From NCBI GenBank assembly GCA_035048495.1, contig CM068545.1, positions 13,785,702 through 13,849,701 on the forward strand: a stretch of 64,000 bases of DNA. The letters run 5' to 3'. The DNA is from Euptelea pleiosperma (lineage: Eukaryota; Streptophyta; Magnoliopsida; Ranunculales; Eupteleaceae). The notes beneath the pieces were generated by a model, which saw only the letters and a list, made by a program, of their open reading frames with translations, had not been told where the DNA came from and made no database searches. Position numbers and translations under genes: made by a program. Shown piece by piece: positions 59,240 through 64,000 of this stretch. Position 1 is the first letter of the stretch. Every line of letters starts with the position of its first letter.

Positions 59240-59775
59240 TTAAGCATTTACAGGTTTTTAGTTAAGTCAAATTTAGGACCTCGACGTTTAAATCGAGAAA
59301 ACGAAGTCCGAATATCTCAAAACCTGTTAGAACACTTCTATTGTGTTGAAATAATATGCTGGAAGAGACGGGATAAAAAATAGATGTCCGATTAGGAATT
59401 TATAGTCACTTATAGGTTTAAGCATTTACAAGTTTTAAGTTAAGTCAAATTTAGGACCTCGACGTCCAAATCTGACAAACGAAGTCCGAATCTCTCGAAA
59501 CCTGTTACAACATTTCTATTGTGTTGAAATAAATATGCTGGAAGAGACGGGGTAAAAAATAGATATCCGATTAGGAATCTGTAGTTAGTTATAGGTTTAA
59601 GCATTTACAGGTTTTAAGTTAAGTTAAATTTAGGACCTCGACGCTCAAATCGGGCAAACGAGGTCCGAATCTCTCGAAACCTGTTACAACACTTCTATTG
59701 TGTAAACAAATATGCTGGAAGAGGCGGGATAAAACACAGATGTCCTGTTAGGAATCTGTAGTCAGTTAGACATTT
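59240..59775. repeat. three tandem units of about 179 bp
   Basis: Units start TTAAGCATTTACAGG at 59240, 59418 and 59597. Each holds GACCTCGACG, CGAAGTCCGAAT-type and AATATGCTGGAAGAG words, with about 85-90% agreement by eye. Confidence 0.85.
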
Positions 59776-60701
59776 CAAGGTTTTTAAGTTTAACTTTAAT
59801 TTTTCATTTCGTTTACATTAAATCTTAACATTTTATATATTAATTATTTTACTTTTATTTGTTTTGCAGGGCTTAGATGCTGATTGATCGTGTCTTCTAC
59901 TCTGCCAGATTGATTTTTGAAACTTTTATAACATTGTTAAATTTCAAACAATCAATATTGTACAAATTTAATTACTTAAGATATTTAATTTTTTATTTTC
60001 TTTACACTCTGTTTTGATAAAATGGACATGGAATAAAGAAATGTAGTATTATATACATTACAGGTACAGGTACAACAAATTATGCAAAAAAAATTGAAAA
60101 ACAATTTGATACTACCAAATCTTTTAGCGACGGCCACTGACCGTCACTATAACATGTATGTAGCGACAGCCAGCACATTGACCGTCGCTATATAAGTCTT
60201 CTAGCAACGGTCGATTTATTTGGCCGTCTCTATATAAGACTTATAGCGACGGGCAATGTGCTGGCTGTCACTACATACATGTTATAGCGACGGTCAGTGG
60301 CCGTCGCTAAAAGGTTTGGTAGGATAAACAATTGAGATATAGCGACGGTCAGTGGCCGTCGCTAAATGTACTTAATGCTGACGGCTAGTAAATTTTCGTC
60401 ACTATATGTCTCTTACAGCGACGGCTTTGACCCTCAGTAAAACATTTTCACGAATATAAAATTATATTTTTATACACCGACGGTCTCGGTAAGAACCGTC
60501 GGTATCTTAATTTTTCAATCCACGAAATGTTTTTTACAACGGGCATTTTTGGGCCGACCGTCGATAATACCTTTTACCGACGAAATTTATAGCGACGGGT
60601 AGCGACGGTCGACCTGGCCGTTGGTATAACATATAGCGACAAATTTTCACCCTATACCTGACGGTCTCCGAGCGTCGCTGAAAGTCTTTTTTCCTATAGT
60701 G
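59776..60701 (+). mobile_element. CACTA-type transposon, 3' end
   Basis: It ends TTTTTTCCTATAGTG at 60701, the inverse of CACTATAGGAAAAAA, the CACTA terminal pattern. The last 580 bp are packed with AGCGACGGTC/GACCGTCGCT subterminal repeats. A TTTGCAG splice-acceptor-like site near 59870 may belong to its last exon. The 5' CACTA end is not found upstream in the window, so this is a fragment. The 59240 tandem repeat may be part of it. Confidence 0.7.
60112..60322. repeat. 211-bp hairpin within the CACTA end
   Basis: CTACCAAATCTTTTAGCGAC faces CGTCGCTAAAAGGTTTGGTAG; arms of about 100 bp pair with few mismatches around a short centre near 60217. Confidence 0.8.
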
Positions 60702-62250
60702 TAAGGACATTAAGCATGTTGGTCCTAAGGACTCTCGTACATTATCCCAGGGCACTACCTTTGTCAAAGCTTTTCAATTTGCTTTGCTAAGTAACTATTT
60801 TAAGAAAGCCAATGATGACATACCTTGTGGGTAGGGCTATCAAAGGGCCAGGTAAGGGTAGGGCCTAGACCGACACTAGCCCTACCCTCGTTTATAAGGG
60901 TGAGGCGCTAGCCATTAAAGGGCCTAAACTAGCTTGGCCCTAGCCCTACCCTCAAGGGCTAGGGCTGGGTCAGGGTAGGGTCAGGGCCGAGAGGAAGAGT
61001 ATTAAAATATATAAAAATTTTAAATAAAAAAAGTGGATGTTTGAATAATGTACTTAGCTTGGTAACGTGTTTCCTCGGTTTAATCCAAGTAGATTTTGTA
61101 GAAATTTTGATATTATTGGAAAACTTTAGTGATTACATTGGCATACTCAATGCTCTTATATAGAGCAATACACGTGTAACAAAGGAAATATATTATAATC
61201 AAAATCTTATCTAATCTTAATCAAATCAAATCTAATCTTAATTGATACTTATTAATCTTGGTAAAGATACAGTGCATCTTGTGCACCTTACTATACTCTA
61301 ACATCCTCTCGCAATCGCATGTCTCTTTGAAAAAGAAACCTGTGATTGGTTACAAAATATATATGCCATTAATCTTCTTCGCATGATGAATTTTTGAAAC
61401 ATACGTTCGTGTGTTTGATGAGGGTCATCGCCTGTCTGTGAAGTCTATCATTGTCGCATCCTACTCATTTTGGAGCCTGTCGGAGCCGGTGGACCACTAG
61501 ATCAAGTCAGTCATGATCTCTTCCCATAAGCTTTTGAAGACGGAGTGTACAGTTAAAAACATCATTGGAGATTTTTTCGTTACAAGGGTGAATAGTTAAG
61601 TTTAAAAATGAAACCTTTTAATCTTTTTAACAACCTCGATAAAATAAATGATACATTATAAATTTACATTAGAGAAAGTAATTTTGGAATGATTTTGAAC
61701 CATTCTTAAATTTTTTAAAATATGAACAATTTTGGGTTGTTCATAATTTTGGAATAGCTCAATTATTTAGAAATTGCACAAAATTGAATCTTTTTTAAGA
61801 TAATTGTAATGTCCAACACCAATAACATCAGGACACATGTACATAAGGAAACTGGAAAACCGTGTCAACCGATTTTCTCCCTTTCTTTTGTATGTTTTGT
61901 TTTTCAAAAAAATGTTAGATTCCCTAGGTAAACTAGAATTCTCATTAACAGTTCGACGATAGGTGACTGTAGAACAACCAATTTTTTCATTTGAATATTC
62001 CACACACCTAGGGTGCATTGTTTCATGGAATATAAATTTAAAAAATAAATAAAACAAAAATGATTTGCTAAGGGCCGGGTGGGGCCGGAGACACCTTGAG
62101 TGTGACCCTGGCCCAACCCGGCCTTAAGGGGCTTGAAATTTATATAAAAAAAAAAAAAACCCTCTTTTTAGGGCTTTCAAAGGGTAGGGTAGGGCCGGGC
62201 CCACTTACAAGAGGGCCGGATTGACACCCCTACCTATGGGTTCTATTTTC
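60702..62250. other. no gene seen; two 'GGGTGTCAA' type blocks
   Basis: GGGTAGGGCTATCAAAGGGC near 60830-60985 and GGGCCGGATTGACACCCCTA near 62065-62235 could be the two ends of one 1.4-kb element. The middle is AT-rich without recognised coding sequence. Confidence 0.35.
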
Positions 62251-63186
62251 GGTAACAACATGTGGAGAGTCAAGATTGTGACACGTGGACCTTACGATCC
62301 GAGGCCGAGCAAGCAAAGGGTCCGAGGACAAGGGAACCTCTACATTAATGAACACTTCAGAAACTCGCCCATGTGGGGGGCCGAGAAAGATATTTACCTC
62401 AGATCTGCAAGAGTCGGATAGAAGAGATCTCGGACGGAATAAACTGGAGGACTGTGGGTGCCATTTTTCTGTACATACATGTGGAGAACCAAGATTGTGA
62501 CACATGGACCCTCAGCCGAGCATAATAATTAATCCAAGCAAGGGGTCCGAGGATAGTAGAACCTCTACATTGATGAACACTTCAGAAACTCACCTAGATG
62601 GGAGGTCGAGAGAGATACTTACCTAGTATCTGAAAGAGTCGGATAGAAGAGACCTTGGATGTAATAAACCGGAGGAAGACACATCTTGATTGGGAAGAGC
62701 CATTCGGATCAAGTTGACATCAGAGCTATTGAAGTCAACAACAAGCTAGTTAAGTTACTTGGACACTTGCAATGTCAGAAGGGATGCTAGACGGCTGTCA
62801 AATGTCAGGATTCAGCCTAAGACAACATGTAATCATGACATTGTACACGTCAGCAGACCTAGAGCACTACAAATAGCAGCACTAGAAATACTACGCAATC
62901 TTAATTTGGAAAATTAAGTGCCTGAGAACTTGAACTAACTTAAACATCGGAGGCTCTACTGGTGGAGATCCATGAGACGAAGTTCTTGTAAGATTTTCTC
63001 GGAGACCTCGATTCGCTAGTCGGAAACCTTGTCTAGTTCTTAGAAACCTTTGCTCAATCTCCAGAATCCTCGGCTCAATCTTCGGAAACCTCAGATCATT
63101 CTTTGGTGTCTGGCTTCAGTAGTAGTGCTCGGGAGTAACGAGCAACACCCATCTCTAGGGGGTGTGAGAGATTTCTCCCCTACAAT
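62240..63186 (+). mobile_element. probable Gypsy-type LTR
   Basis: GAACTAACTTAAACATCGGAGG-type sequence near 62935, short triple CTCAATCTxCxGAAxCCTC words near 63050-63095, and an end at TTCTCCCCTACA (about 63186) are features of plant Gypsy R/U5. The left edge is uncertain, and no primer-binding site or polyprotein follows, so it is a solo LTR or fragment. Confidence 0.55.
62258..62695. repeat. two tandem units of about 219 bp within an LTR
   Basis: ACATGTGGAGA(G/A)xCAAGATT begins each unit (62258 and 62477). Both include GGGTCCGAGGA, GAACACTTCAGAAACTC and GAGTCGGATAGAAGAGA. Confidence 0.8.
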
Positions 63187-63828
63187 ATCTTTGATCGAGG
63201 TAGGGTTTGCATCCTATACAGTACTGACCCACGTGTATTGATCATCTATGCAAGAACCACCAGTCAACTGCTGGCGGTAGGTGATTTTGGCATCTTCACC
63301 ATACATTTAAGGGGATAGTTAAGATCGCCCGATCAATACGAGTTTCTATTATGGCCCATCGAGCTGGTGTTCTCCAATTTGACAGTCATGATAGATGCAT
63401 AAGTGGGCCACACCATACCCACTCCAATTTGACAATCTTGATAGATGCATAAGTGGGCCACACCTTACCCATCACGCTGGTGCTCACCAAATTGATATTC
63501 TTGATTGATACAAAGTGGCCTACACCATACAAATGCCTAAAATAATTGTCATTTCTATGACCCTTGCACAGGGGATGTCAATGGGTCGGTTTGGTTCGGA
63601 TCCTAAGGTACCCAGAATTGGAACAAAAATAGTTGATTATTTTCGGTTCTAATTCTTATTGATTTGTTGTTAGCTTTCTAAAACTAAAATATCTGATATA
63701 TTAATGGGTGTATACATTTAACTGGGGCTTAAGGTTTTTAGACAACTAATAAGTGCCTCGGTGAACATTGCATGCAGGCCCAAGTTTTGGCAATAATAAT
63801 GAGTGAAACTTTGATAACAGAAATCCCT
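63187..63828. other. no gene seen; tandem-like short repeats
   Basis: GATAGATGCATAAGTGGGCC occurs twice (about 63391 and 63441) and a decayed form follows. A 'GGGGATGTCAATGGGTCGGT' element start is at about 63571. Confidence 0.35.
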
Positions 63829-63955
63829 CAGATTCAAAGGTTAGAAATCACTAATCATACTTATTTTTGGTATGTACTTCTACCTAGCAATACGCCAAAC
63901 AGCTATATGGTCAGTGGTCCTTAAAGAGTATGCCATGTCGCTCACTGTTGTCCGT
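63829..63955. mobile_element. family A, right half, near window edge
   Basis: TTAGAAATCACTAATCATAC, CGCCAAACAGCTATATGGTC and AGAGTATGCCATGTCGCTCA. Confidence 0.5.
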
Positions 63956-64000
63956 GCCGTGGATTATCGGAATCCACAACACTGAGTTCAACTCCCGAGG

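Overview
The window is nuclear DNA from a flowering plant. The evidence is interrupted genes with GT-AG introns, plant-only families (NAC factors, a group E PP2C, a serine-rich-like small protein), TATA boxes and ABRE/G-boxes, and dense plant-type transposon debris. A repeat-rich lineage such as a magnoliid is my guess, but nothing here proves it. I see no rRNA, tRNA, CRISPR or bacterial-type operon.

Only four genes are supported, and all lie on the minus strand. They are a small serine-rich-like protein (2971-3312), a five-exon group E protein phosphatase 2C (4714-7568), a three-exon NAC factor of the NARS1/ANAC056-like type (20935-22105), and a three-exon NAC factor of the RD26/ANAC072 type (44949-46122). 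For the last three I rebuilt the exons from splice sites, and each reading frame closes without a stop. Both NAC genes carry ACGTG (ABRE/G-box) motifs upstream, which fits ABA or stress control. Group E PP2Cs are membrane-anchored signalling phosphatases. Nothing shows that the four genes act together; they look like ordinary genes 12-23 kb apart in a transposon sea.

The rest is mostly small non-autonomous elements. The commonest family, here called A, is a foldback element of about 320-380 bp with very long terminal inverted repeats and 9-10 bp target duplications (Mutator-like), seen about 20 times. Second is a 150-270 bp family (H) whose ends match Helitrons: 5' TC, a 3' hairpin, then CTAG about 10 nt later. 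It occurs singly, as a dimer repeated in opposite orientations at 2.2-2.6 kb and 32.8-33.3 kb, and as a multi-copy cluster inside a 1.38-kb tandem duplication at 14.1-16.5 kb. Others are hAT-like elements ending in CAAGGTTT, Tourist-like elements with TTA/TAA duplications, two further Mutator-like families with perfect 9-bp duplications, LINE 3' ends, a CACTA 3' end with a 210-bp hairpin, two probable Gypsy LTRs, and GC-rich 'GGGTGTCAA' elements.

Region by region: 0-4.7 kb repeats plus the small gene; 4.7-10 kb PP2C and its long TC-rich leader; 10-20.9 kb LINE remnant, foldback elements and the Helitron cluster; 20.9-22.6 kb first NAC gene; 22.6-44.9 kb repeats, including nested insertions at 30.9-31.7 kb; 44.9-46.6 kb second NAC gene; 46.6-64 kb repeats, including the CACTA end near 60.7 kb and an LTR near 63 kb.
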